In this document: in pieces, positions 8,433-17,510 of the stretch | How positions within the stretch are numbered: the stretch's first letter is position 1 | Layout: each line of letters starts with the position of its first letter | DNA from: Bacillus badius NBRC 15713 | Lineage (GTDB): Bacteria > Bacillota > Bacilli > Bacillales > Domibacillaceae | Reading direction: 5' to 3' | Assembly (NCBI RefSeq): GCF_001591605.1 | Contig: NZ_BCVF01000031.1 | Coordinates: forward strand, 1-49,158 | DNA length: 49,158 nt | Made by a program: the position numbers and the translations under genes | Notes under the pieces: model-generated | What the model saw: only the letters and a program-made list of their open reading frames with translations | The model's database searches: none | Told to the model about the DNA's origin: nothing

Positions 8433-9548
8433 TTATTGCTTTTCAACCTTCACACAGCGGCTCGTTAATTCATTTAAGATCGTTTCATTTATTTCAATGC
8501 CTAACCCGGGCTTATCAGAAAGGTGAACATACGGGATCTTATAATCCATCTCTGCAACATTTTTGCTAAACATCAGCGGGCCAACAAGTTCATTGCTTTG
8601 AATTTTTTTCTTTGCAATGGATAAGTGAAGCCCTGCAGCTGATGCGATAGCTGATTCTACCATGGACCCTACTTGGCAAGTCAAACCTGCCATCTGGGCT
8701 TGATGCACTAAATGTGCTGCTGGGTAGAGCCCGCCGCATTTCATCAATTTAATGTTGATCTTATCTGCTGCTCTTTTTACGATAATTTCGTGCATCTCTT
8801 TATCACCATGAAGGCCTTCGTCAATCATAACCGGGATCATGGCTTTTTGCTTAATCTCCTTGAGCCCGTCGATATCAGCAGCGGCAACTGGCTGCTCAAT
8901 CCAATCAATTTTGCAATCAACAACCTCCCCGAGGACACGCAGGGCATCCGCGCTATTTTCCCAGCCTTGGTTTGCATCTACCTTAATTGGAACTTCCGGA
9001 CCGACAGCATTCCGCACTTGGCGAATTCGCTCACTATCGAGATTTATATCCGTTCCTACTTTCAGCTTCAGTGTCTTGTAGCCATCCTTCATTGCTTGTA
9101 TCGCTTCTTCAGCCATTTCATCCGGTGATAATATACTAATGACTTTAGGAATCTCTAAGCTTTCATGATAGCGCCCGCCTAATAAATTATAAACAGGCTG
9201 GCCCGAAGCTTTCCCCATTAAGTCATAGCAGGCAATGTCAATGGCTGCCTTGGCCGTAGTCGCCCCAAATATTGTTCGATTCATTTTCTCATGGATCTTT
9301 TCAATTTGAAACGGATCCATGCCTATGACCGCAGGGCCAAGTGTTTGACTCAATACAGCATACGTGCCTTCCCATGTTTCCCCTGTGACATGTTCATCTG
9401 GCGTACCTTCACCATATCCTATTAAACCGTTGTCAGTCTCTATTTTCACAACAATTGACGGCATATCGTGGTATGTATGATAACTAACGATGAAAGGGCT
9501 GACCAAAGGAAGCCGTACAGCAAACACTTCAATTGAATGGATTTTCAT
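8433..9548 (-). CDS. Enolase-superfamily epimerase/lactonizing enzyme (muconate-lactonizing subgroup)
   Basis: The 371 residues have a capping N-terminal domain and a TIM barrel. Catalytic residues of the MLE subgroup are visible: the KLK pair (Lys161, Lys163), metal ligands Asp191 (VDAN), Glu218 (WIEQP) and Asp243 (IDEG), and the opposite-face base Lys267 (NIKLMK). Two opposed lysines are the machinery for 1,1-proton transfer, so racemisation or epimerisation of an amino acid, N-acyl amino acid or dipeptide is likely. The GSMVESA stretch (294-300) is the substrate-loop region. The start codon lies inside the end of the M20 gene (20-base overlap), with GAGGAGG as ribosome site, so translation is coupled. 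Exact substrate is not readable from sequence. Confidence 0.88.
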   Translation of the reverse strand: MKIHSIEVFAVRLPLVSPFIVSYHTYHDMPSIVVKIETDNGLIGYGEGTPDEHVTGETWEGTYAVLSQTLGPAVIGMDPFQIEKIHEKMNRTIFGATTAKAAIDIACYDLMGKASGQPVYNLLGGRYHESLEIPKVISILSPDEMAEEAIQAMKDGYKTLKLKVGTDINLDSERIRQVRNAVGPEVPIKVDANQGWENSADALRVLGEVVDCKIDWIEQPVAAADIDGLKEIKQKAMIPVMIDEGLHGDKEMHEIIVKRAADKINIKLMKCGGLYPAAHLVHQAQMAGLTCQVGSMVESAIASAAGLHLSIAKKKIQSNELVGPLMFSKNVAEMDYKIPYVHLSDKPGLGIEINETILNELTSRCVKVEKQ

Positions 9549-10710
9549 TTTTGTCCGCCTCCTCTTTCAAGTAATCCAGCACGCTGTTGGTAAATAATTC
9601 AACACCAGCCGAAAGCATAGCTTCATCTATATCAAATTTCGGATGATGATGTCCATACGGGTGCGTGGGCTTTCCGATCCCTATAAATGTATAGGTTGCT
9701 GGAATGCTAGCTGAATAATGGGCAAAATCTTCACTTCCCATAATTGGGTTCATTTGAACGACACGCTCTTCGCCAAAAAGGTTAATGGCCTTTTTTTGAA
9801 TAAATGCTGTGAGCTGTTTATCATTCAGTAAAGGTGGGTCCCCTTGTTCATACGATAAGTCAAACGAAGCGCCAAATGAATCACAAACTCCTTTGATAAT
9901 CGCTTCCACTCGTTTTCTTATTAGCTTCGAAACTTCATTGTCAAAATAACGCACAGCTCCAGATGCATAAGCGGTATGAGGGATGACATTATAATTCGAG
10001 CCTGAATGCAGTTCACCAATACTTACAACTGCCTGGTCTTTTGAATCAAGGCTTCTGCTGACAATTGTTTGCATTTGTGTAATGATATTCGAAATCACCA
10101 CTGTAGGATCAACGGTTTGGTGAGGCATCGATCCATGCCCTCCCTTCCCGTATATCGTGAAGCAAAAGCGATCTACTCCTGCCATGGCGGGACCTTGATG
10201 AATACCGATGAACCCTAATTCCAGCGGCTGCCAAAGATGATAGCCGAACATCGCGTCAATACCATTCAGCAAATTTTTGTCGACTAATTCAATGGCCCCT
10301 CCTGGCAGTGCTTCCTCTGCATGTTGAAAGATGAATAGAACCGTTCCATGGATCTTGTCTTTTTTATGAGATAAATCCTTTGCAATGCCAAGCAAAATAG
10401 CCATATGCCCATCATGACCGCAGGCATGCATGACATTGGGTTTGGTCGAGGCAAACGGCAAACCCGTTTCTTCCTTAATCGGTAATGCGTCCATATCAGC
10501 ACGGATTCCAATGACTTTTCCATCATGATCACCTTTCATGATGCCAATGACATCTTTACCCGTAAGTGAATACGTTTCTATTCCCATTTCGTTTAACCGC
10601 TCTTTAACATACATCTTCGTCCTTTTTTCTTGATGAGAGAGTTCAGGATTCTGATGTAAATAGCGGCGTTGCTTAACGATCCAATTCGTTAACTCAGCTT
10701 CAATTTTCAT
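9529..10710 (-). CDS. M20 family amidohydrolase (N-acyl-amino-acid/hippurate hydrolase type)
   Basis: The 393-residue metallo-amidohydrolase removes acyl groups from N-acyl amino acids or related amides. Visible M20D motifs are GIRADMDALP (68-77), HACGHDGH (95-102) with the metal Cys and His, QHAEE (129-133), GYHLW, and the C-terminal metal-binding HPYGHHHPKFD. The dimerisation lid lies between. It sits between the YfcC-type transporter (21 bases upstream) and the epimerase (20-base overlap). That suggests import of an acylated amino acid or dipeptide, with deacylation and stereochemical inversion as linked steps (inference). Confidence 0.92.
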   Translation of the reverse strand: MKIEAELTNWIVKQRRYLHQNPELSHQEKRTKMYVKERLNEMGIETYSLTGKDVIGIMKGDHDGKVIGIRADMDALPIKEETGLPFASTKPNVMHACGHDGHMAILLGIAKDLSHKKDKIHGTVLFIFQHAEEALPGGAIELVDKNLLNGIDAMFGYHLWQPLELGFIGIHQGPAMAGVDRFCFTIYGKGGHGSMPHQTVDPTVVISNIITQMQTIVSRSLDSKDQAVVSIGELHSGSNYNVIPHTAYASGAVRYFDNEVSKLIRKRVEAIIKGVCDSFGASFDLSYEQGDPPLLNDKQLTAFIQKKAINLFGEERVVQMNPIMGSEDFAHYSASIPATYTFIGIGKPTHPYGHHHPKFDIDEAMLSAGVELFTNSVLDYLKEEADKNENPFN

Positions 10711-10731
10711 CTTGTTTCACCTCCGCGTTCA

Positions 10732-12141
10732 TTAGGAAAAACCAATCATATGTGCCACAGTGACAAAAATGGCGCCTAATACATAGTGAATAATAATTAA
10801 AGGGAAAATCCATTTCACCCATTTCGACCATGGAATTCTTGCTAAAGCAAGCCCTGCCATGAAATAGCCTGATGTCGGCGTAAAGATATTTGAGATTCCA
10901 TCCCCGAATTGAAAAGCCAATACAGCGGTCTGTCGCGTTACGCCAACCAAATCTGAAAGCGGTACCATAATCGGCATCGTTAACGCTGCCTGGCCGCTTC
11001 CTGATGGAACGATAAAGTTTAGTGCACATTGAACAATATACATTCCGAATGCGGCGAGTCCTGACGGCAATTCTCCAATGGATGAAGAAAATCCATAAAG
11101 AATCGTGTCCATAACTTTTCCATCCTGCAAAATGACAAGAATCGCATTAGCGACGCCCACAACTAGTGCACCCATGACGATAACACGGCAGCCTTCAATA
11201 AAAGCCTCTGCAATAGCATCCATTTTCATCTTTGCAATTATTCCCATTAAAATTCCCATGAGCAAGAACAAACCAGCAATTTCAGTCAAATACCAGCCAT
11301 ATTTCATCACGCCAACAGCAAGCCCTGCCAGTGTTGCAAGTAACACTAGAAAAATAAGCTTGTGGCGGGTGGTCAGTTCTTCAACCTTTTCCGGTGCATC
11401 AAACTCTTTAATCCCCGAACCATACAATACACTCTGTTTAGGATCTTTTTTTACTTTATTGGCATAACGCATAACATACCAAATACTTACACTTAAAAAT
11501 ATAAACCATAGAACAACCCTGAATCCTAAACCGGAAAATATGGGTATCTGGGCGATCCCTTGTGCCACACCGACTGTAAACGGGTTCATAAATGCTGCGG
11601 TGAAACCAGCCGATGTGCCTAAAAGGACAATAGCCGCTCCAACAATCGAATCGTACCCAATTAAAACCATCAGCGGAACTAGAATGGTGATATAGGGAAT
11701 CGTTTCTTCAGCTAGACCTAACATGGCACCTGACAGGGCAAAGAATGTCATCAACAGAGGAATAAGCAAGTACTCCCTGCCCTTCATAGCTTTTGATATA
11801 CTTCCAACAGCCGCCGGAATCGCCCCTGATGCGTGTAAAATACCAAATGATCCGCCAACAATAAAAATATAGAAAATAATACTTGCGGAGTTTAACATCC
11901 CCTGGTGAATGGATTGAAAAACATCTAAAAATGAAGCTGGAGACTGTTCTACATGATGGTAGGTTCCATCTATCACTATTGTGCGGCCATTCTTATCCTC
12001 TGTTTGTTCGTATTGTCCGGCAGGTATGACATATGTAGCCATTGCCGAAATAACAATAATCGAAAAAAGTATGACGTAAACATGCGGAACGTAAAGCTTC
12101 CATTTCCCCCTTCTTGAACCATCCTTGTTTGTTTCACCCAT
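10732..12141 (-). CDS. YfcC-family membrane transporter
   Basis: A polytopic carrier of 469 residues with about 12 hydrophobic helices. The family signature is seen in the N-terminal YVIPAGQYE after helix 1, the AEETIPY region, and the C-terminal hairpin segment FIVPSGSGQAALTMPIM with FTPTSGYFMAGLA. YfcC-type proteins are related to basic-amino-acid antiporters and C4-dicarboxylate carriers; substrates are mostly unassigned. The ATG at 12141 follows GATAGGAG. It is the first gene of the operon with M20 and epimerase genes, so it presumably brings in their substrate. Its promoter region holds the repeat at 12164-12183. Confidence 0.88.
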   Translation of the reverse strand: MGETNKDGSRRGKWKLYVPHVYVILFSIIVISAMATYVIPAGQYEQTEDKNGRTIVIDGTYHHVEQSPASFLDVFQSIHQGMLNSASIIFYIFIVGGSFGILHASGAIPAAVGSISKAMKGREYLLIPLLMTFFALSGAMLGLAEETIPYITILVPLMVLIGYDSIVGAAIVLLGTSAGFTAAFMNPFTVGVAQGIAQIPIFSGLGFRVVLWFIFLSVSIWYVMRYANKVKKDPKQSVLYGSGIKEFDAPEKVEELTTRHKLIFLVLLATLAGLAVGVMKYGWYLTEIAGLFLLMGILMGIIAKMKMDAIAEAFIEGCRVIVMGALVVGVANAILVILQDGKVMDTILYGFSSSIGELPSGLAAFGMYIVQCALNFIVPSGSGQAALTMPIMVPLSDLVGVTRQTAVLAFQFGDGISNIFTPTSGYFMAGLALARIPWSKWVKWIFPLIIIHYVLGAIFVTVAHMIGFS

Positions 12142-12163
12142 CGTTTTCACTCCTATCCCTAAG

Positions 12164-12183
12164 TGGTCGGTATATGGTCGGTA
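12164..12183. promoter_or_regulatory. Direct repeat upstream of the transporter gene (candidate operator)
   Basis: TGGTCGGTA occurs twice, at 12164-12172 and 12175-12183, 11 bases apart (one helical turn) and just upstream of the transporter ribosome site. Same-face repeats of this kind suit a dimeric activator or repressor. The regulator encoded directly upstream is the natural candidate. No protein-DNA evidence is available. Confidence 0.45.
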
Positions 12184-12204
12184 ACTAACATATAATCTAC
12201 ACGA

Positions 12205-12242
12205 TAAAAAAAGAATAGTCAACGAAAATTCTGACTATTCTT
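12205..12242 (-). terminator. Terminator between the regulator and the transporter operon
   Basis: An 11-bp perfect inverted repeat (AAGAATAGTCA at 12211-12221 and its complement at 12232-12242) has a 10-base loop and is followed on the minus strand by TTTTTTATC. It starts 30 bases after the regulator stop, so the regulator and the operon are separate units unless read-through occurs. Confidence 0.88.
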
Positions 12243-12272
12243 AAAACAAATGCATTTATTTTAGCATTTTGT

Positions 12273-13577
12273 TTATTTATATTTTAAATCTAATCGATAA
12301 ATCGCTCTCGGCCGTCCGTTTTGGAATGGCTGCTCCTCTCCGATAATATGAAGAAACCCGCACTCCATGTATTTCTTCAGCATTCTTTCGGAGCTTCTCT
12401 TTGTAATCCCGAAGTACTCAGATATATCACTAGATGTAAAACTATTCACTGGTCGTGATTCGATAAACTGCTTCATTTTCATCACGTTCGTCACACTAAT
12501 TTTTAATTGCTTAGCCAATTCAAAGATTCTTTCATCCTCGGTTTTAAGAATCGACGGATGATCCGCTGATTTTTGCGGGTTGCTGACCACTTTATCCTCA
12601 TTCACGATATGAATCGAATGATCGCACCCTTTCTTGCTGGAGAAGGATATAGCAATTTGCGCATGATTTTTTGCTTCTACAATCGTCATCCCCAAACCAA
12701 CGCCCATATGAACATAAACCGATTGTTCATTTGCAGCCTTGTATACATCATCCAATAAATAGAGATTATCAACTAAATAGTCAATCCCCCCTTTTGTGCC
12801 ATAAAAAACAATGGAGCCATCAGTTGTTGGCTGGACGGTACAATTGATTTTTTTGATAAGCACATTCACTTCTTTGACGACGGATTGGTCGAAATTCTTG
12901 ATGTCCTGATCTTTAGCCGACAGCATAATATGTCCCATAGCAATTTGCGAATATTTAGCCAGCTGCAGCTCTCCTAAACTTTTCGCCTTTTTTAAGGCAT
13001 CAACGATCGTTTTTTCCGCATCAATCATACGCATGCATGGAACGTTTAATTGGACTAATCGATCATAAACAGCGTGAATACTCGTAATAGAAAGGTCCAC
13101 CTTCCCTGACTGCCATAATTCATAGTGGAATTTAAGTATCGGCTCTACTTCAAACTTCCTTTCACTGTCCGACTTCACCCATGAATAATCCAAGACATGA
13201 ACAGGCTTAGGGCTCATCTGCAGTTGATTCACAATAATATCCAGATTTCTCCGATCCGGCAAATCAAAGGAAATTCTGTCTAGTTCCGCCACTTTATGAT
13301 GAGTGACAGACAATATAGTCAACGACACATCCAGCTCATTATCAGCTATATAAATGGCTGGCTTGCTGAAACTGCCCAAGATTTTTTTTGTATAGAAATA
13401 GGGCAAGATACCGGAAAACAAATAAACGTCACAGTGCACAGCTTGAGTAATGAGTGTTTCCATATCTTCTGTTGTTTGATAAATAAAAGGCTGTAATTCT
13501 ATTTCTTCGATAACAGAATCATATTTTTTTACTAGATTCACTGCTTCCTCCGGTCCGAACAATGCTACTTTTATCAA
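12273..13577 (-). CDS. Multidomain transcriptional regulator with C-terminal helix-turn-helix
   Basis: A 434-residue protein. Residues 1-120 look like a sensor of the PrpR-N/periplasmic-binding-like type (DVYLFSGILPYF, then PAIYIADNELD). A middle helical part follows. Residues about 220-330 resemble a GGDEF/GTP-cyclohydrolase-III-like palm fold, with VYVHMGVGLGMTIVEAKNHA where such proteins carry the G-x-G and helix. The C-terminus (about 350-434) is a winged helix with ITKRSSERMLKKYMECGFL. The palm segment lacks a GGDEF catalytic loop, so binding rather than catalysis is likely. The start is TTG after AAGGGGGAT. It lies upstream of, and on the same strand as, the transporter operon and probably controls it. 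Confidence 0.75.
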   Translation of the reverse strand: MIKVALFGPEEAVNLVKKYDSVIEEIELQPFIYQTTEDMETLITQAVHCDVYLFSGILPYFYTKKILGSFSKPAIYIADNELDVSLTILSVTHHKVAELDRISFDLPDRRNLDIIVNQLQMSPKPVHVLDYSWVKSDSERKFEVEPILKFHYELWQSGKVDLSITSIHAVYDRLVQLNVPCMRMIDAEKTIVDALKKAKSLGELQLAKYSQIAMGHIMLSAKDQDIKNFDQSVVKEVNVLIKKINCTVQPTTDGSIVFYGTKGGIDYLVDNLYLLDDVYKAANEQSVYVHMGVGLGMTIVEAKNHAQIAISFSSKKGCDHSIHIVNEDKVVSNPQKSADHPSILKTEDERIFELAKQLKISVTNVMKMKQFIESRPVNSFTSSDISEYFGITKRSSERMLKKYMECGFLHIIGEEQPFQNGRPRAIYRLDLKYK

Positions 13578-13734
13578 ACTACATCCCCCTTATATAAACA
13601 TCTAAAGTCGGCTAAAAACCATATTAGTTGAGATGCCGCTCCCTTCGTTATTTTAATAGTACAATAAATAACGGTTCGAACAAAAAAATTTGGGATCCTT
13701 CCAACTAATCTTGTGACATTTGCTGAAAATTAAA

Positions 13735-13763
13735 ATGATAAAAACGCCACCAGCAGGTGACGC
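13735..13763 (-). terminator. Terminator of the ABC-PadR operon
   Basis: GCGTCACC/GGTGGCG-type stem with a 4-base loop (13745-13762), followed on the minus strand by TTTTTATC. It lies about 60 bases after the PadR stop. Confidence 0.7.
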
Positions 13764-13822
13764 TCTGAATAAGTTTTTTATATTGGTCAAGCAGCTGACA
13801 GGCAATAGCTATAGCATCAATA

Positions 13823-14326
13823 TCAACGGCTTCGATTTTCAACTTGATTTATCCAGTTCAGGTCCGCCTCTAAGTGCAGCAGCGTACCAGTAATTAATAA
13901 ATATTTATTTTCCTCGCCTTGCAGCAATAATTCGGTTTTTAATTTCGTTAATTCCATCACCTCTTTAATAATCATTTCTTTTTGCTGTTCAAGCATTTGC
14001 TTTTCCTGAGCAAAGTGAATTTTTCGGGCGCAGTTCCATTTAAAGAAAAAATCCTCTTTGGCTGTATAATAAGGCACAGGCTCCAGCAACCACTTTTCCA
14101 GCTCATCTTTCCCCCTTGCTTCTAACTGAAACAACTTTCTTTCCTGATCATCCCATCCCGGAGATGAGACAAGCTGGTCACGCATCAAACGATCAAGAGT
14201 AGTATAAACCTGGCCAGGGTTAATTTTGCCTTTGATTCCAAGCAGAGAATCTACTTCTAATTTCAATTCGTACCCATGATGCCTTTGCCGGAATAATGAT
14301 GTTAAAATCCCATACTTTACTGACAA
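13823..14326 (-). CDS. PadR-family transcriptional regulator
   Basis: The 167 residues open with the PadR winged helix (KYGILTSLFRQRHHGYELK, then KINPGQVYTTLDRLMRDQLV and the beta wing EERKLFQLEARG-like region) and end in a helical dimerisation arm. I choose the TTG at 14326: it follows AAGAAGG by 8 bases and lies 4 bases after the permease stop. The ATG further upstream would sit inside the permease gene without a site. PadR proteins usually repress efflux genes and release on binding the drug or phenolic compound. Being last in the ABC operon makes autoregulation likely, through the palindromes at 17513-17596. Confidence 0.88.
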   Translation of the reverse strand: MSVKYGILTSLFRQRHHGYELKLEVDSLLGIKGKINPGQVYTTLDRLMRDQLVSSPGWDDQERKLFQLEARGKDELEKWLLEPVPYYTAKEDFFFKWNCARKIHFAQEKQMLEQQKEMIIKEVMELTKLKTELLLQGEENKYLLITGTLLHLEADLNWINQVENRSR

Positions 14327-14330
14327 ATTA

Positions 14331-16793
14331 TCAACCTTCTTTAAGTGATGATTGGATATCCATTTTACTTGCGCTTTTGCTGGAAATCCAGGCTGCACAG
14401 AGGCTTAGAGAAACTCCGGCAATCATTGCTAGTATAATATTGTCCAACGGTAATTGGAAAGACACAAACCCTTCCATCAGCTGGGATTTACTTGTTATAT
14501 ATACTAAAATTACACCTGTTGCCACACCCCCAACCACTCCTGATAAGCCGATGAGCATACCTTCAGCAAGTATCATGCTGCTAACCTGCCGTTTCGTAAA
14601 GCCAAGGGCCCGCATCGTTCCCATCTCGGATACACGTTCTAGAATATTCATCAGCAGCGTATTAGCCGTACCTATACTGGCCAGACTGATGATCAGAAAC
14701 AACATGACTAAAATAAGATCATTCATGCCGGAAATGGCTGAGGTCGTAGAGGCAATTTCATCCTCGACGGTTTGGACCTTTGAAAGATGATCACCAAAAT
14801 CAGACCATAAGCGCTCACGAATAGAATCGCCCGCTTCACTGTTTATCGTAAGCAGCAAATCAAAGCTAGTGGTCCATCCAAAATCGTTATGAAGGTATTC
14901 CTCATCCATAAATGCGACATAACCCGAATAATGCGATGTTTTCACTACTCCGGCAACTTTAAAATGCTGTTCGCCATTTGGTGTATTCATCAGGATGCTT
15001 TGTCCAACTTCTCCGCCCCACTCGTCAAAAGCGCGATTTCCAAGCAGGACAGAAGGCTCCTGTTTTAGCTTTTTATACAAATCCTTCTCGCGGGGATCAG
15101 CAAATAATGAGGGGCCCTTTTCACTTACAGAAAGAACAGAAAATTGCCTGCTTCTTCCTTTTTTCGTTTTCCAAGTAATCGGTGTAGCTTCGGTTAATGT
15201 TTCAACATCGGCCACGTCATCATAAGAAAGCAGCTTTGCTCTATCTTCGGAGGACCACGGTGTCTCGGATGTCACTCTCATATCTCCCCCATATGTACCC
15301 CTTATTTCTTTTTCGTATCCTTTTGGAGCGGACTCTACCGCTGCACCGAGCAATAATATAATCGATATGCCGATGGCAAGGATAGCAGCTGTATTGGCAT
15401 TGCGATTTATTTGCTGCGAGAGATTTTTTACAGCCATGATGCCAGCATAGTTAAAAAGATATTTCAAAATGGGCGTTACTAGTTTGCTTAAACCTGACAA
15501 TAGCAAAGGGAATAAAAGAATCACACCTATTAATATAGCCATATATGAAACGGGGTGATCGACAAACACAAAGGCAAGAAGCACTGCACCGACAGCCGTT
15601 CTAAGAAAATGCCGTCTTGAGGATGCGGACGTTTGATTGGCTATTTTTAATGCAAGTAGAATCGAGGTCTTGCCTGCATTGTAAATAGGAAAAAGCGAAA
15701 ATATGACAGGGATTAGCAACCCGATAACAATAGCCAGCAGCATGGGCAGCTTCCAATTTAATGTATAGACCATATCAAACTCAAAAACACTAAGAAGAGC
15801 CTGCATAAACAGATCCCCCAGCCATATGCCAAGCGGAACGCCAACGGCTGTACTGAGCCATGCTAACAGCAGCATTTCAATAAGAATAAGTTTAGAGACA
15901 GAGCCTTGTGTGTAACCTAAACTTTTCATTATAGCAAATTCTTTTTTTCTTTCTATAACGCTTGTGTAAATCACATTAAACACAATAAACCCGCTAATAA
16001 ATATGGATAGTCCCGCAATTAAATAGAAGAAGGTGTAAAGTCCGCTTATATCATTGCTCTGGAGATCATCCGCCACAACCGGCTCTATATAAACGTCAGA
16101 ACCGACGGATGCTTGCTGAAAAGAGCGAAAGAGATCCGTGCCGTCACCTTCAACTTGAAAGCGCATATAGGAAATCTCGTCATTCTTTCCTGTCCACTCT
16201 CTTAACATTTCAAGCGGAGCCATAACGCGAAAGCTGGTTGATTCTGCACTTTCCCAATCACTGGGACTCGCAAGCAGTTGTGTGTACTCAACAACGGCAG
16301 AAATTTTCGCCTCTCCCATATCGGTAAACCGAACGGTATCCCCAACTCCTTTTCCCAACAGCTTTGCAGCAGCTTCCGGCAAGATGATTCCTTTATTATC
16401 TAAGCTGCCTTCAATGACTGGGAGCTTCAGTAAAGGGCTATTTTGATCATTTACTCCTGTAATTCGAACCGACCTCTCATTCAAAGAGTGATCATCGTCA
16501 AGTTCAAAGAAGGCTTGCTTATCAAGGGCAAGTAATGTATGAGTGACCGCAGAATCCTTTTGAATGGACGAGATCAGCTTCTCAGGATAGGTATGTTCAT
16601 CACTAAGCACCCAATAGTCGGCATTAGCCACATACATTTGCTCATAATAGTCAAATACGTCCTTTGTTGTTTTATCGGCTACCAGCATAGATGTTAAAAA
16701 AGACGTCCCCAGTATCATAGCCAGCAATGTAAAGAAAAATCTTTTTTTGTTTTGGGTTATATTACGCCATGAAATTCGCCAAATATTTAGCAT
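14331..16793 (-). CDS. ABC transporter permease with two FtsX domains
   Basis: An 820-residue membrane protein with the YknZ/MacB-superfamily duplicated layout. One helix near residues 15-40 precedes a large extracytoplasmic domain. Three helices of the first FtsX domain follow (about 255-390), then a short hydrophobic linker region near 410-440. A second extracytoplasmic domain and the final three helices (about 690-800) complete it. The phrase EFAIMKSLGYTQGSVSKLIL and its second copy EMGTMRALGFTKRQVSSMIL are the two coupling helices. Such transporters move lipids, lipoproteins or antimicrobial peptides out of or along the membrane. The start overlaps the ATPase gene by 32 bases, with AAGGAGGAGG as ribosome site. 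Confidence 0.9.
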   Translation of the reverse strand: MLNIWRISWRNITQNKKRFFFTLLAMILGTSFLTSMLVADKTTKDVFDYYEQMYVANADYWVLSDEHTYPEKLISSIQKDSAVTHTLLALDKQAFFELDDDHSLNERSVRITGVNDQNSPLLKLPVIEGSLDNKGIILPEAAAKLLGKGVGDTVRFTDMGEAKISAVVEYTQLLASPSDWESAESTSFRVMAPLEMLREWTGKNDEISYMRFQVEGDGTDLFRSFQQASVGSDVYIEPVVADDLQSNDISGLYTFFYLIAGLSIFISGFIVFNVIYTSVIERKKEFAIMKSLGYTQGSVSKLILIEMLLLAWLSTAVGVPLGIWLGDLFMQALLSVFEFDMVYTLNWKLPMLLAIVIGLLIPVIFSLFPIYNAGKTSILLALKIANQTSASSRRHFLRTAVGAVLLAFVFVDHPVSYMAILIGVILLFPLLLSGLSKLVTPILKYLFNYAGIMAVKNLSQQINRNANTAAILAIGISIILLLGAAVESAPKGYEKEIRGTYGGDMRVTSETPWSSEDRAKLLSYDDVADVETLTEATPITWKTKKGRSRQFSVLSVSEKGPSLFADPREKDLYKKLKQEPSVLLGNRAFDEWGGEVGQSILMNTPNGEQHFKVAGVVKTSHYSGYVAFMDEEYLHNDFGWTTSFDLLLTINSEAGDSIRERLWSDFGDHLSKVQTVEDEIASTTSAISGMNDLILVMLFLIISLASIGTANTLLMNILERVSEMGTMRALGFTKRQVSSMILAEGMLIGLSGVVGGVATGVILVYITSKSQLMEGFVSFQLPLDNIILAMIAGVSLSLCAAWISSKSASKMDIQSSLKEG

Positions 16794-17481
16794 AGTCCTC
16801 CTCCTTCCTGGATATCACTTGATCTATTACTCCATCTTTAAAAAGGATAAGGTGATCTGCAAAACCGGCTGCAAAAATATCATGTGTCACCATTACAATC
16901 GTTTGTTTTTTCCTACGGTGAAACGTTGACAATAAAACAAGAATTTCTTCTGCCTTAGCCCTGTCTAAGTTTCCTGTCGGTTCATCCGCTAATAGCACAG
17001 CTGGATGATTAACAAGCGCTCTAGCTATAGCCACACGCTGCTGCTGACCGCCGCTTAACAGATTGGCACGCTTGCGATTTAATCCCTCTAATCCTACAGA
17101 AGCAATTAATTCATGAATCCATTTATTTTTTTCATTCGTTAATTTTCCGTCTGCGTGAAGCGGGAATGCGATATTTTCCTCCACAGTTAAAGTCGGCAGC
17201 AATTGATAATTTTGAAAGATAAAGCCTAACTTTTGTCTTCGAAATATTGTTCTTTCTCTTTCTTTCATTTTATTTAAAAAGTGCTGATCAACTTGTATAT
17301 CTCCCTTGGTAGGCACATCCAATCCCCCCAGCAATTGAAGCAATGTGCTTTTTCCAGAGCCGCTTGGACCCATTATAGCCACGAATTCCCCTTCTTCAAT
17401 ATGCAGATCAATACCTTTCAACACTTGTGTTCTCTCTTGCCCCTGTACAAATTCCTTTGTTAGATTGGTCACTTTAATCAT
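16762..17481 (-). CDS. ABC transporter ATP-binding protein (LolD/MacB type)
   Basis: A complete 239-residue ATPase: Walker A GPSGSGKST (38-46), Q-loop FIFQNYQLLPTLT, signature LSGGQQQRVAIARAL, Walker B VLLADEPTGNLD, and the switch His in MVTHD. The LLPTLTVEENIAFPL context is typical of the MacB/LolD subfamily that pairs with FtsX permeases. The ATG at 17481 is preceded by GGGAGGAGAAGCT. It is first in the operon with the permease and PadR genes. The palindromes upstream overlap its promoter. Confidence 0.93.
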   Translation of the reverse strand: MIKVTNLTKEFVQGQERTQVLKGIDLHIEEGEFVAIMGPSGSGKSTLLQLLGGLDVPTKGDIQVDQHFLNKMKERERTIFRRQKLGFIFQNYQLLPTLTVEENIAFPLHADGKLTNEKNKWIHELIASVGLEGLNRKRANLLSGGQQQRVAIARALVNHPAVLLADEPTGNLDRAKAEEILVLLSTFHRRKKQTIVMVTHDIFAAGFADHLILFKDGVIDQVISRKEEDYAKYLANFMA

Positions 17482-17510
17482 AGCTTCTCCTCCCATCATT
17501 TTCCTTTATC

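Noticed and set aside
10700-11029. 109-codon frame inside the transporter gene
   Set aside because: Shadow of the transporter in another frame.
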